Positions 7,319 through 15,816 are shown, counted from the stretch's first letter. The stretch is DNA of 64,000 bases from Ferrimonas balearica (GCF_019802085.1 NZ_JAHVHV010000001.1:1490874-1554873); one strand, 5' to 3'. Notes: generated from the sequence alone by a model not told the origin. Made by a program: numbers and translations.

Positions 7319-8491
7319 ATGCGCGTCTCGCCCCCCCTGCCGCCAGCACCGCCTACCCTCTCGGGCGCCCCGGCGAGACTTCGGGTGCTGCTGCAGATCC
7401 TGGCGCTGGCCACGCTTTTTACCCTGGTGGGGCTGCTGATGGTGGCGATCACCCAGCCCTTCTCCTTCGGCGACGCCGAGCGCTACCTGGCCATGGCCCA
7501 AAACCCCGGCCAGTTCACCGCCGCGCCCTGGGGCTACCGGGTGGCGGTGCCCTACCTGGCCGCGGCCCTGAGCCGGGGGGTTGGCCTGCCACTGATGGAC
7601 AGCTTCGCCCTGCTGCAGTTGGGCTGCTACAGCGCCTTTTTGACCCTGCTCTATCTCTGGCTGCGTCGCACTCTGGGCTTGAGCTGGGTCGCCAGCAGTG
7701 CCGCCTGCCTGCTGTTCATCTTCTCCTACCCCGGGGTGTTCAACCTGCACAACGTCATGCACGTGGGCCTGGCGGAGCACCTGGGGATCCTGCTTGGCTG
7801 CATGGCGATCCACCGCGGCGCCTTTGTCCGCCTCTGGCTGCTTATCGCCCTCACCTGCTTTGTGAAAGAGAACATCGGCCTGCTGCTGATCCCCACCTGG
7901 GCCTTCGTCACCTGGCGCGACCAGGGTTGGCGCCAGGCGCTCTTCACCACCGCCGCCCTGCTGGTGACCTTTATCGCCCTGCACCTGTTTATCCGCTCCG
8001 GCTGGCTGTTCAACAACACCCCGGACTTGACCACCTACACCGGTTTCTACAGCCTGGACTGGCTGCATTACGTCTATGGCTACTGGGGCGGTCTGCTGGG
8101 GGCACTGAAGCTCACTCTGGCCACCTTCGGCCCGGTGTGGGTGCTCTTCCTTTTGGGGCTGAGCCAGAGCACAGGCCGGCTGCGCTGGATGGGCCTGTTG
8201 CCGCTTTTGGCGGCGATGCAGGTGGTCCTGGCCACCGATGTGTGGCGCATGGTGGGGCTGGGGGCCCCCATGGTGCTGGCCCTCTCCGCCGTCGCACTCC
8301 ACCGCCTGCCCCGACACAGCTGCGTGGTGGCGGTGGGGCTGAACGCCCTCTACTTTATGGCCTTCAACAACAGCATGAAGCTGGCGATGGCGGCGCTGTT
8401 TGCCCTCGCCCTGCTAGGACTGTGGTTCTACCGTCAGCGCCTCAACTTCCACTTCGACCAGCCCCAGCTGGACGGAGACAAGCTCGGTTAG
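7319..8491 (+). CDS. Polytopic membrane protein, candidate GT-C glycosyltransferase
   Basis: A 390-residue protein with about ten hydrophobic helices after a short Pro-rich N terminus. The first extracytoplasmic loop contains FSFGDAERYLAMAQ. An acidic residue followed by RY just after helix one is the usual place for the catalytic Asp of GT-C polyprenyl-phosphate-sugar transferases. I do not recognise a named family. As last gene of the operon, 4 bp after the epimerase, it is the best candidate for the enzyme that transfers the lipid-linked pentose to an acceptor in the periplasm. Its TAG stop shares bases with the stop of the convergent ABC exporter (4-bp overlap). Confidence 0.7.
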   Translation: MRVSPPLPPAPPTLSGAPARLRVLLQILALATLFTLVGLLMVAITQPFSFGDAERYLAMAQNPGQFTAAPWGYRVAVPYLAAALSRGVGLPLMDSFALLQLGCYSAFLTLLYLWLRRTLGLSWVASSAACLLFIFSYPGVFNLHNVMHVGLAEHLGILLGCMAIHRGAFVRLWLLIALTCFVKENIGLLLIPTWAFVTWRDQGWRQALFTTAALLVTFIALHLFIRSGWLFNNTPDLTTYTGFYSLDWLHYVYGYWGGLLGALKLTLATFGPVWVLFLLGLSQSTGRLRWMGLLPLLAAMQVVLATDVWRMVGLGAPMVLALSAVALHRLPRHSCVVAVGLNALYFMAFNNSMKLAMAALFALALLGLWFYRQRLNFHFDQPQLDGDKLG

Positions 8492-10230
8492 CCGGTTTTC
8501 ATCAGCTGCAGCTGGGCCAGCTCCCGGTACAACGGGCTTTGGTCCATCAAGGCGTCGTGGCTGCCGGTGGCCCGGATCCGTCCCCCCTCCAGCACCACCA
8601 GGCGGTCGGCCCCCACTACGGTGGCCAGACGATGGGCGATGATCACCGTGGTGCGCCCGGCCATCAGGGTTTCCAGCGCGGCCTGCACCTGGGCCTCGTT
8701 GGCGGCATCCAGTGCCGAGGTGGCTTCATCCAGTAGCAAAATCGGCCGGTCCGCCAGGATGGCCCGGGCGATGGCAATGCGCTGCTTCTGACCCCCGGAC
8801 AGACGCACCCCGCGCTCCCCCAGGAAACTGTCGTACCCCTCGGGCAACGCTCTGACAAACTCGTCCGCCCGGGCAGCGCGGCAGGCCGCCTCCACCTCCG
8901 CCAGGCTGGCCTCGGGGCGGCCGTAGCGCACGTTCTCCAGCACCGAGGTGGCGAAGATCACCGGCTCCTGGGGCACCAGGGCAAACTGCTGGCGCCACTG
9001 GGCCGGATCCACCTCGGCGGTGTCCACATCCCCCAGGCACACCCGCCCCTGCTGGGGGCGATAGAACAGCTTCAGCAGCTGGAACAGCGTGGTCTTGCCG
9101 GCGCCGCTGGGGCCCACCAGGGCCACCCGCTCCCCCGGGGCGATGGTCAGATTGACCTGCGACAGCACCGGAAGCTGGGGTGCACTGGGGTAGGCGAAGG
9201 TCACGTTCTCAAAGCCGATGGCACTGCGGGCCGCCTCCGGCAGCGCACTGGGCTTGGACGGGGCGGCGATGGCCGGTACCACCGCCATCATCTCCTGCAG
9301 CCGCTCGCTGGCTCCCGCCGCGCGCTGGATCTCGCCAATCACTTCGCTCAGGGTGCCGACGGCGCCAGCCACCAGCACCGCGTAGAACATAAAGGCGGTC
9401 AGCTGACCGGCGGTCAGGGTGCCGGCCATCACCTCCAGGGCCCCCAGCCAGCTCACCAGGGTGATGGCGGTGACCGACAGGATCATCACCGCCGCAATAA
9501 GCCCGGAGCGGTAACGGATCCGCCGCGCTGCGGTGCTCATCACCGCCTCCACCTGCTCGGCGAAGTGGGCACGATCCCGCCCTTCGTGGCCATAGGATTG
9601 CACCGTTTGGATCTCATGGAGGGTCTCATCCACCGTGGCCCCCAACTGGGCCACCCGGTCCTGGCTGGCTCGGGAGAGGGTCCGCACCCGGCGACCGAAA
9701 AAGGCAATGGGGCCCAGCACCACGGGCACCGCCACCAGCACCGCCAGGGTCAACTGCCAGCTGGTGATGGCCATCATCGCAACGCCCCCCACCAGGGTCA
9801 GGGCGGAGCGCAACGCCATGGAGAGGCTCATCCCCACCACCGTCTGCAGCACCGTGGTATCGGCGGTAAAGCGGGAGATCACCTCGCCGGTGCGGGTGGT
9901 GTCGAAGAAATCCGGCGACAGCCCCAGCAGGTGATCGTACACCGCTTTTCGGATGTCGCCGCTGACCCGCTCCCCCAGCCAGGTCATCAGGTAGAAGCGC
10001 AGGAAAACCGCCATGCCCCCCACCAGGTTGATCCCCAGCACCAGCAGCATCAGGCCATTGAGCTGGCTGGGATCGCCGGAGAGAAAGCCGCGGTCCACCA
10101 GCAGGCGCACCCCCTGGCCCAGCACCAGCCAGGAAGCGGAGCCCACGATCAGGGCCGCCAGGGCCAGGAGCACACGATGTCGGTAGGGTTGTAAAAAGCG
10201 CCAAAGCCAGCGCAGCGTGGGGGTCAGCAT
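8488..10230 (-). CDS. ABC transporter, fused permease and ATP-binding protein (MsbA/BmrA-like exporter)
   Basis: A 580-residue half-transporter that should work as a homodimer. The membrane domain has six helices over roughly residues 15-300. The nucleotide-binding domain follows, with Walker A GPSGAGKT, Q-loop VPQEPVIF, signature LSGGQKQR, Walker B ILLLDEATSALD and the H-loop IIAHRLAT. This architecture matches type IV exporters such as MsbA and BmrA, and the subgroup in Shewanella-like bacteria is annotated as ABC-type multidrug or lipid exporters. Substrate cannot be deduced. It is convergent to the lipid-sugar operon with a 4-bp stop overlap, so it is not part of that transcript, though a functional link is possible. 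Confidence 0.92.
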   Translation of the reverse strand: MLTPTLRWLWRFLQPYRHRVLLALAALIVGSASWLVLGQGVRLLVDRGFLSGDPSQLNGLMLLVLGINLVGGMAVFLRFYLMTWLGERVSGDIRKAVYDHLLGLSPDFFDTTRTGEVISRFTADTTVLQTVVGMSLSMALRSALTLVGGVAMMAITSWQLTLAVLVAVPVVLGPIAFFGRRVRTLSRASQDRVAQLGATVDETLHEIQTVQSYGHEGRDRAHFAEQVEAVMSTAARRIRYRSGLIAAVMILSVTAITLVSWLGALEVMAGTLTAGQLTAFMFYAVLVAGAVGTLSEVIGEIQRAAGASERLQEMMAVVPAIAAPSKPSALPEAARSAIGFENVTFAYPSAPQLPVLSQVNLTIAPGERVALVGPSGAGKTTLFQLLKLFYRPQQGRVCLGDVDTAEVDPAQWRQQFALVPQEPVIFATSVLENVRYGRPEASLAEVEAACRAARADEFVRALPEGYDSFLGERGVRLSGGQKQRIAIARAILADRPILLLDEATSALDAANEAQVQAALETLMAGRTTVIIAHRLATVVGADRLVVLEGGRIRATGSHDALMDQSPLYRELAQLQLMKTG

Positions 10231-10517
10231 CGAAATCCTTGATAGGGGGTGTCAGGGGTAGGATATCCCAGTGTGAGCGGCTCGCCCATGTCCGGTTAAC
10301 CGTCGGTTAAGCCCGCCTTCAGCACCGAACGGCATTTCGATACAACTAAGGGCTATTGGCCTTCCTCTTGCCCCCGTGTCAGGGCAATTTGCACAGCCTG
10401 TTCTCCCTCTCAAGCGCCTTTTTTGATCCCCCTCTCAGGCCAACAGCAAAGGCATAACGCCCTACGCCCACGGGCGTTTCAGGGCAAGGACAAAATTTGA
10501 ACGGCTTATTTTTCTTT

Positions 10518-10533
10518 CGTGATCACCATCACA
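10518..10533. promoter_or_regulatory. CRP-like binding site
   Basis: CGTGATCACCATCACA matches the CRP consensus TGTGA-N6-TCACA at nine of ten positions. In Shewanella, CRP rather than FNR is the main activator of anaerobic respiratory genes, so a site before an exported multihaem cytochrome fits. Binding is inferred, not shown. Confidence 0.65.
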
Positions 10534-10551
10534 ACCAAAGGTAGCGAAATT

Positions 10552-10577
10552 GCTAATTTTAAGTTGCCTAAATTAGC
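10552..10577. repeat. Inverted repeat, possible operator
   Basis: Perfect 8-bp arms GCTAATTT and AAATTAGC are separated by 10 bp. It sits 19 bp downstream of the CRP-like site in an AT-rich patch that contrasts with the GC-rich surroundings. It could be an operator for a second regulator or part of the promoter region. Confidence 0.4.
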
Positions 10578-10801
10578 CATTGGAGAATTAGAAAACCCGA
10601 AAGATCCAACACTTACGACCCGGCTGAAATTGCGGGCGAACTCCACTCACTCTTGCCAACAGGCCAACGCAGGGCCGGACCTTGGGCAGCGACGCCGTCG
10701 CCTGCTCCGGCCCCGTTCAGGCCCGGCGTCAGACCAGGCAACCGGGAGTCACAGACAAAGGGAATTCGGCCGAGTCAGAACACCCATAACGGAGAATGAT
10801 G

Positions 10802-12553
10802 ATGAAACGACTCACTGGATGCCTGGCCCTGTTCCTGCTGGCGTTTGCCACGCAGGCGGCCAAACCGGTCGACAACGACGGTGACGGATACCGGTCGACC
10901 CAGGATTGCAACGACAACGATGCGGCGGTGTGGCAGCTCAACAGCTGCGGACAGTGCGCCATCGAACCTGTGGGGGGCTGCAGCGCGGACAACCCCCACG
11001 CCGCCCTCACCTGGGGGGATTACCCCACCGCCTGCCAGAACTGCCACGACGGCGGCGAAGGCGGCTTCCAATACGACGAGATGTTCGGCTCCACCCACTA
11101 CCAGTGGACCGGCGAAACCCCGGACATGATCAACCAGGGCGGTACCCTACAGGGTAAGCTGACCAACGCCGTCAACAGCTACTGCATCAACATCGAGGGC
11201 GACTGGCCGGTGTGCGGCTCCTGCCACGCCGGACGGGGCATCAAGCCCGGTGAGGGCGACACCGTGGCCAACGTTGACTGCCTGATGTGCCACAACGCCG
11301 ACTACGCCCTGAACCGGGTGCGTCTGCCTGACGGCAGTCTGGGGCCGGCTGAGGGCACCGACAGTGCGGTGCTGGATGGTTACGTGCAGAACCTGGCCCC
11401 CCCGACCCGCACCAACTGCCTCAAGTGCCACGCCTATGCCGGTGGTGGCGATGGGGTGAAACGGGGGGATCTCTCCTCCGCCCTGATGGCCAACGGTGAC
11501 GCCCATTTTGATGTCCACATGAACGTCACCGGCGCCAATCTCCAGTGCCAGGATTGCCACCAGTTCATCAACCATCGGGTGATCGGCAAAGGCTCGGATC
11601 TGCGGCCCACCGACGACGTGGTCCGCGGGGCTGAGATCACCTGCGCCAGCGCCACCTGCCACCAGGGCATGGACTCCGGTGTCGGTCACGCCAGCTCCGG
11701 ACGCCGGGGCGAGCCGGACCGCCACGTGCCGCGGGTCGCCTGCCAATCCTGCCACATCCCCACCTACGCCAAGGACCTGGGGGATCCCGCCCACGTGCCC
11801 ACCGAGATGCATCGGGACTGGCAGTTCCACCACGACGGCACCCCGGCCGACGGCGTCTCCGGGCCTGGCCACCCCCACACCGACAAGGCCGCCAATCAGC
11901 TGCCGCTGGTGCGCTTCTGGAATCGCCAGAGCGACAACTACCTGCTGGGAGACCCCGCGGTGGTGGATCCAGACACCGGTCGCTACCCCACCTCGCGGCC
12001 CATCGGCGGCGTGGACGACGGCAAACTGGTGCCCTTCAAGTACAAGACCGCCCTGCAACCGATGACCAGTGCAGACCAGCGTCTGATCGCCCTGGACACC
12101 TTCGTCTACCTCAAAGGGTCCGGTGACGCCGTGGAGGCCACCGAGTCCGGTCTGGTCAATATGGGTTACCCGGTGAATGAGCCCTACGAGTGGGTGGAGA
12201 CCGACACCTTCCAGATGATCAACCACGGGGTGAACCCCGCCAGCGATGTGGCGGCCTGTGAGCAGTGCCACCAAACCAATCTGGACCTGACCACCGATTC
12301 CCTGCTGGACCAGATGGGCTATGCCCTCAAGGGGCCCAAGGAGCAGGTTTGCAACCAGTGTCACGACGGTTCCAAGAACCTGCCCCGCACCTGGGACAAG
12401 ATGCACAACCACGTCGAGAAGGGCACCACGGGCATCGATTGCGCCTTCTGCCACGACATCTCCCGTCCCGAGCGTGGCCTGTGCAGCCCCTGTGACAGCA
12501 GCTGCTCGGCCGAGTACGTGGACAACGTGCCCTACCCCCATCAGTGCAACTGA
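10802..12553 (+). CDS. Exported decahaem c-type cytochrome with N-terminal MopE-like metal-binding motif
   Basis: A protein of about 583 residues with a Sec signal peptide (MKRLTGCLALFLLAFATQAA). The mature N terminus, DNDGDGYRSTQDCNDNDAAVW, is the DxDGDG...DCND motif of MopE-type putative metal-binding domains. Nine CXXCH motifs follow (CQNCH, CGSCH, CLMCH, CLKCH, CQDCH, CQSCH, CEQCH, CNQCH, CAFCH) plus one CX4CH (CASATCH), so ten haems are likely. There is no lipobox and no membrane anchor, so it should be periplasmic or secreted. The C terminus has extra Cys residues (CSPCDSSCS) outside haem motifs. Three ATGs lie in a row; I chose the last because GGAG is then seven bases away. The gene stands alone with a terminator after it. 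Electron transfer to an anaerobic acceptor is inferred; no specific reductase family is recognised. Confidence 0.88.
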   Translation: MKRLTGCLALFLLAFATQAAKPVDNDGDGYRSTQDCNDNDAAVWQLNSCGQCAIEPVGGCSADNPHAALTWGDYPTACQNCHDGGEGGFQYDEMFGSTHYQWTGETPDMINQGGTLQGKLTNAVNSYCINIEGDWPVCGSCHAGRGIKPGEGDTVANVDCLMCHNADYALNRVRLPDGSLGPAEGTDSAVLDGYVQNLAPPTRTNCLKCHAYAGGGDGVKRGDLSSALMANGDAHFDVHMNVTGANLQCQDCHQFINHRVIGKGSDLRPTDDVVRGAEITCASATCHQGMDSGVGHASSGRRGEPDRHVPRVACQSCHIPTYAKDLGDPAHVPTEMHRDWQFHHDGTPADGVSGPGHPHTDKAANQLPLVRFWNRQSDNYLLGDPAVVDPDTGRYPTSRPIGGVDDGKLVPFKYKTALQPMTSADQRLIALDTFVYLKGSGDAVEATESGLVNMGYPVNEPYEWVETDTFQMINHGVNPASDVAACEQCHQTNLDLTTDSLLDQMGYALKGPKEQVCNQCHDGSKNLPRTWDKMHNHVEKGTTGIDCAFCHDISRPERGLCSPCDSSCSAEYVDNVPYPHQCN

Positions 12554-12597
12554 GGCGCTCACTCCCAAGCCGGGCTGCCCCACAGCCCACCCAAACC

Positions 12598-12626
12598 AAG
12601 GGCGCCATCGGCGCCCTTACTTTTTG
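12598..12626 (+). terminator. Intrinsic terminator after the cytochrome gene
   Basis: The stem AAGGGCGCC / GGCGCCCTT is followed by a T-rich stretch (ACTTTTTG). A second GC-rich hairpin without a T-run lies at about 12644-12665. Confidence 0.8.
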
Positions 12627-12685
12627 CCACCCAAACGCACCACGCCCGGCCATTGGGCCGGGCGCGGTCAATCAAAGCGTCAGCG

Positions 12686-13519
12686 TCAGTCGGCGTCGAG
12701 GGTGGCTTCCACCAGGGGCTTGCCGGCGCTATTGGCCAGACGCAGGGCGCGGCCATCGCGCTCGATGGTGCCGGTACCGGGCATCAGCACCGGGCGCTTA
12801 AAGTCGAAGCTGGCACCCTTGAGCGGGGTTTTCACCGCCGACAGCATCTTGGCCACCATGTACATGCCGTGGGCGATGGGGGCGTCGAAACCGAACGGCT
12901 TGGCGGTGATGCGGTGCAGGTGGATGGGGTTGTAGTCGCCGGAGATCCGGGCGTAACCACGGGCCACCTGGGGCGCCAGGGCCAGGGTTTCCAGGGTCTG
13001 CCAATCGTACTCCACCTTGGGGGCACGGGCCCCGGCCCGGCGGCGGCGTCGGCCCCCTTCGGCTGGCAGGCGCAGCAGGCAGCGGCTGGTGTAGCGGGCA
13101 CAGCAGGTTTCGCCCTGGTAGAACTCGCCCACCAGTTCAAACTCCAGGCCCTTCTCGGTGGTGCCCTGCTCGCCCACTTTCATCACCACGTCGTAGACGC
13201 CGTCGGCGTCCATCTCAGTGAGCACCTCGAAGCCCACCCCCAGGTGGATCATTCCCAGGGGCTGCACCGGCATCTCCTTGTCGGTCAACATCACCAGTTG
13301 GATGGGCTGGGTGGCCACGAACAGGTAGGAGAGCGGCAGTGTGTCGGCGTCGAATCCGCAAAACGCGTTGTAACGGCGCCGTTTGCTGGCATCAAACCGA
13401 AACCCTTCCACCTTGACCTCCATGGCCGGCAGGGCGCCCTGCTCGCAACGCTTGACGAAGCCTTTCCACACCAGGCTCAGGTTGGAGGGGATATCGCTGG
13501 GTTTAAGGGTTTGATTCAT
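12686..13519 (-). CDS. MaoC-like dehydratase domain protein
   Basis: A 277-residue protein. Its C-terminal half has the hot-dog-fold hydratase motif ISGDYNPIHLHRITAKPFGFDAPIAHGMY, with the Asp/His pair of (R)-enoyl-CoA hydratases and MaoC proteins. The N-terminal half is a second, degenerate hot-dog-like region (LPLSYLFVATQPIQLVML). The double hot-dog layout is typical of proteins annotated as acyl dehydratases in Shewanella-like genomes. The start at 13519 (MNQTLKPSDIPSNL) is preferred; an open upstream extension overlaps the LysR gene and is not supported. The enzyme should hydrate or dehydrate acyl-CoA or acyl-ACP; substrate is unknown. It lies downstream of, and in the same direction as, a LysR gene. 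Confidence 0.82.
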   Translation of the reverse strand: MNQTLKPSDIPSNLSLVWKGFVKRCEQGALPAMEVKVEGFRFDASKRRRYNAFCGFDADTLPLSYLFVATQPIQLVMLTDKEMPVQPLGMIHLGVGFEVLTEMDADGVYDVVMKVGEQGTTEKGLEFELVGEFYQGETCCARYTSRCLLRLPAEGGRRRRRAGARAPKVEYDWQTLETLALAPQVARGYARISGDYNPIHLHRITAKPFGFDAPIAHGMYMVAKMLSAVKTPLKGASFDFKRPVLMPGTGTIERDGRALRLANSAGKPLVEATLDAD

Positions 13520-13598
13520 AAAGTATGTGTCCAATAGGTCCTGTTTTAGCCCGCCAAGGATACCCGCCAAGGGCGAGCAACGAGGCCCGACCAGCGCC

Positions 13599-14552
13599 TC
13601 AGGCCGGCTCGAACGGCAGCGCCTGACGCTCGTGGGCCAGCTGCTCCAGGTGGGCCCGGGCCATCTCATCGAGCCACTCCAGCACCGCCTTGATGGCCGG
13701 CACCTCCACCCGGTCCGGGTGGCAAACCGCCAGATAGTGCTGCTCGGCATCGACAAAGGCATCGATGGGCACCACCAGGGTGCCGTTGCGCACCTGGGGG
13801 GCCACCATATGCCAACGCCCCAGGGCCACCCCCTGACCGGACATGGCGGCCCGATAGGCCAGGTCCGCACGGTTAAACACGAAGCCTCGAGTCACCTGCA
13901 AGGGATCCAGCCCCGCTTTCTGGGCCCAGAACTGCCACTCAGTGTAGAAGCCGGTGCCCTGCCAGGCGGTCTCATCGTGCAGCAGCAGGCAATCCCCCAG
14001 GGCATCGGGGTTTTGCCACAGGTTGTGGGCGTCGGCGTAGTCGGCGCTGCACACCGGCACCAGGGTCTCACCAAAGAGATCGTGCTGGTAGAGGCCAGAG
14101 CGATCCGGGCGGTCGTAGTACACCGCCACGTCCACCGGTTCATGCTGAAAGTCGGTAGAGCGGCTCTGGGCCCGCACCTGCAACGTCATCTTGGGATAGC
14201 GCCGGTGCAGATCCCCCAGTCGCTCCGACAGCCAGCAGCGGGCGAAGCTGTGGGGCACCGCCATGCTCAAGGTGGAGGTGAACTCCTGTTGGCGGATGTC
14301 GCGGATCGCCGCATCCAGCCCCCCCAGGGACTGGTCCAGTACTGCCATCAGACCCTGGCCCTGCTCGGTCAGCTGCAGCCGGCGGTTAAACCGCAGGAAC
14401 AGCTTGAACCCCAGCTGCTCCTCCAGTTTCTTGATGCGGTGGCTCACCGCGCTCTGGGTCAGATGCAGCTCTTCGGCCGCCTTGGTGAAGCTCATGTGGC
14501 GGGCGGCACTGGCAAACACGTGCATGGAGGAGAGGATGGCGCTGCTCAGCAT
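13599..14552 (-). CDS. LysR family transcriptional regulator (GcvA/DsdC-like)
   Basis: A 317-residue regulator with the N-terminal winged HTH (FASAARHMSFTKAAEELHLTQSAVSHRIKKLEEQLGFKLF) and a C-terminal periplasmic-binding-like effector domain. The HTH is closest in pattern to GcvA/DsdC/AmpR-type LysR proteins, which have ARHxSFTxAAxELxxTxxAVSxxIxxLE. The ATG at 14552 has GAGG a few bases upstream. The MaoC-like gene lies 80 bp downstream on the same strand, so it may be a target or co-transcribed. No operator is obvious. Confidence 0.88.
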   Translation of the reverse strand: MLSSAILSSMHVFASAARHMSFTKAAEELHLTQSAVSHRIKKLEEQLGFKLFLRFNRRLQLTEQGQGLMAVLDQSLGGLDAAIRDIRQQEFTSTLSMAVPHSFARCWLSERLGDLHRRYPKMTLQVRAQSRSTDFQHEPVDVAVYYDRPDRSGLYQHDLFGETLVPVCSADYADAHNLWQNPDALGDCLLLHDETAWQGTGFYTEWQFWAQKAGLDPLQVTRGFVFNRADLAYRAAMSGQGVALGRWHMVAPQVRNGTLVVPIDAFVDAEQHYLAVCHPDRVEVPAIKAVLEWLDEMARAHLEQLAHERQALPFEPA

Positions 14553-14746
14553 GGGGGCCTCGGATTAATGGCGTTCATATGAAAGTCATTTTATTTCGCT
14601 GTTGGCCCAGCGCAAGCGCACCTAGAATGCAATGCATCCAGAACGGGACGGGACTCACATTTGCCTGGTGAGTCGAGTTAGCACTTTTCCCCGAACGTTC
14701 CAGCGAAATTCATTGTCTCCGAATTTACGCTGTTCAAGCGAACCTA

Positions 14747-14777
14747 AAACGCCCGGCCAGAGATGGCCGGGCGTTTT
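14747..14777 (-). terminator. Intrinsic terminator after the Kelch gene
   Basis: AAAACGCCCGGCCA / TGGCCGGGCGTTTT is a near-perfect stem with T-runs in both directions. It begins at the stop codon of the Kelch-repeat gene. Confidence 0.85.
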
Positions 14778-15816
14778 AGTGTTTCTCCACCAGCGTCACC
14801 CGTTTGAGCACCTTTTGTTGCGGCCCCATGCCGCCCAGGATCGCCCAGTGGCTGCCCAGATCCAGCGCGCCGCGATGGTCCATGGTGGGCTGGGCGCCGG
14901 TTTGCCCGCTCTGCCACTGCCCCGAGTCGATGTCGAAGCGATCCCAACGATCACTGGGCTTGGCCGGCGTACCGTTGTAGCCGATGCCGTTGTAGTTGTA
15001 GGGGTTGTCCGAGCCGCCGATAAAGCGCACCCCGTTGCCGTCCGCCACCGCCGCCATGCGGTAGCGGGCAGTACCGCTGTGATGGGGCAGCGCCTGCCAC
15101 TGGATCTTGGCCGGATCCGCCGGATTGATGATCCCCAGATGGCATTCAGGAGAGGCGGCGAAGCGGCGTCGCTGGCTGACCTGGGCCACCACCTTGACGC
15201 CGTCGCAGATCACCATCGTCTCCCCCACCAACGCGCCGGCCTGACCGAACACCGCCGCACCGGGAAAGGGCGAGGCCTGGCGCCAGCGATCGGTCTGGCG
15301 GTCGTACAGCTGCACCAGGTTGACGTTGCCATCCTGGTGCCAGCCGCTGACCAGGTAGATGTATCGGTCGCCGTAGGCCAGGGCCACGCTGTCGTCCACC
15401 GCCACCGGCATGTCCGCCAGGCGGCGGTACTGGTCCGTCTCCGGGTTGTAGGCGTAGCTGTCCGGGGCAGAGATTTCGGTGTGATCCTCGGCCACCGTGT
15501 AGCCACCAAACAGGTAGATCTCCCCGGCCATCGCCGTGGCCGTGGCCGCCAGGCGGCCTTTGAGCGGCAGCACCGAGGGCACCGGTGCGCCCGCTTGCCA
15601 GGCCCCCTCCCCCAGTTTGAGTCGCCACACCCGGTTGTGCACCGCGTCGTGGGTCTTCTGTGCCCCCAGTCCCATCAGGGAAACCAGGTAGGTGCCCTGC
15701 TCTGTGGTCACCTGGGCCACCGCGTTGTTGCTTACCGGCTCCGGCAGGGGTGGCAGCTCATTGGCGCTTAGGGACCCGCTCATCAGTCCCAGCCCCAGTA
15801 TCCAGCATCGATTCAT
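14776..15816 (-). CDS. Exported Kelch-repeat protein
   Basis: A 346-residue protein with a signal peptide (MNRCWILGLGLMSGSLSANE) and several Kelch-type blades: AGEIYLFGGYTVAEDH, DRYIYLVSGWHQDGN, GNGVRFIGGSDNPYNYNG and a final HWAILGGMGPQQ. Length and layout fit a six-bladed periplasmic beta-propeller. NanM, the N-acetylneuraminate epimerase, belongs to this fold, but I do not see sialic-acid genes nearby and do not assign that activity. Its start overlaps the stop of the DUF1285 gene by 4 bp, and that gene overlaps ydiJ, so the three form one transcript. The functional link between an exported propeller and a cytosolic oxidoreductase is unclear. Confidence 0.78.
   Translation of the reverse strand: MNRCWILGLGLMSGSLSANELPPLPEPVSNNAVAQVTTEQGTYLVSLMGLGAQKTHDAVHNRVWRLKLGEGAWQAGAPVPSVLPLKGRLAATATAMAGEIYLFGGYTVAEDHTEISAPDSYAYNPETDQYRRLADMPVAVDDSVALAYGDRYIYLVSGWHQDGNVNLVQLYDRQTDRWRQASPFPGAAVFGQAGALVGETMVICDGVKVVAQVSQRRRFAASPECHLGIINPADPAKIQWQALPHHSGTARYRMAAVADGNGVRFIGGSDNPYNYNGIGYNGTPAKPSDRWDRFDIDSGQWQSGQTGAQPTMDHRGALDLGSHWAILGGMGPQQKVLKRVTLVEKH

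Larger units (their letters stand above)
10231..10801. other. Long upstream region of the multihaem cytochrome gene
   Basis: About 570 bp with no supported gene. It carries the divergent promoter of the ABC exporter on the left, a CRP-like site near 10518, an inverted repeat just after it, and a long untranslated leader of more than 200 bp before the cytochrome. A frame from 10519 to 10884 is open, but its sequence looks non-coding and runs into the cytochrome gene out of phase. Confidence 0.6.

Noticed and set aside
5911..7452. Open frame of 513 codons antisense to the DMT-like and epimerase genes
   Set aside because: Low-complexity Gly/Gln/His composition, no ribosome site, and it spans the ends of several real genes.
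10519..10884. Possible 121-residue protein upstream of the cytochrome
   Set aside because: It starts inside the CRP-like site, has no ribosome site and runs into the cytochrome gene out of phase.
13520..13870. N-terminal extension of the MaoC-like protein
   Set aside because: The extra residues overlap the LysR gene, are Trp/Pro/Arg-rich and resemble no family; the ATG at 13519 gives the expected start.
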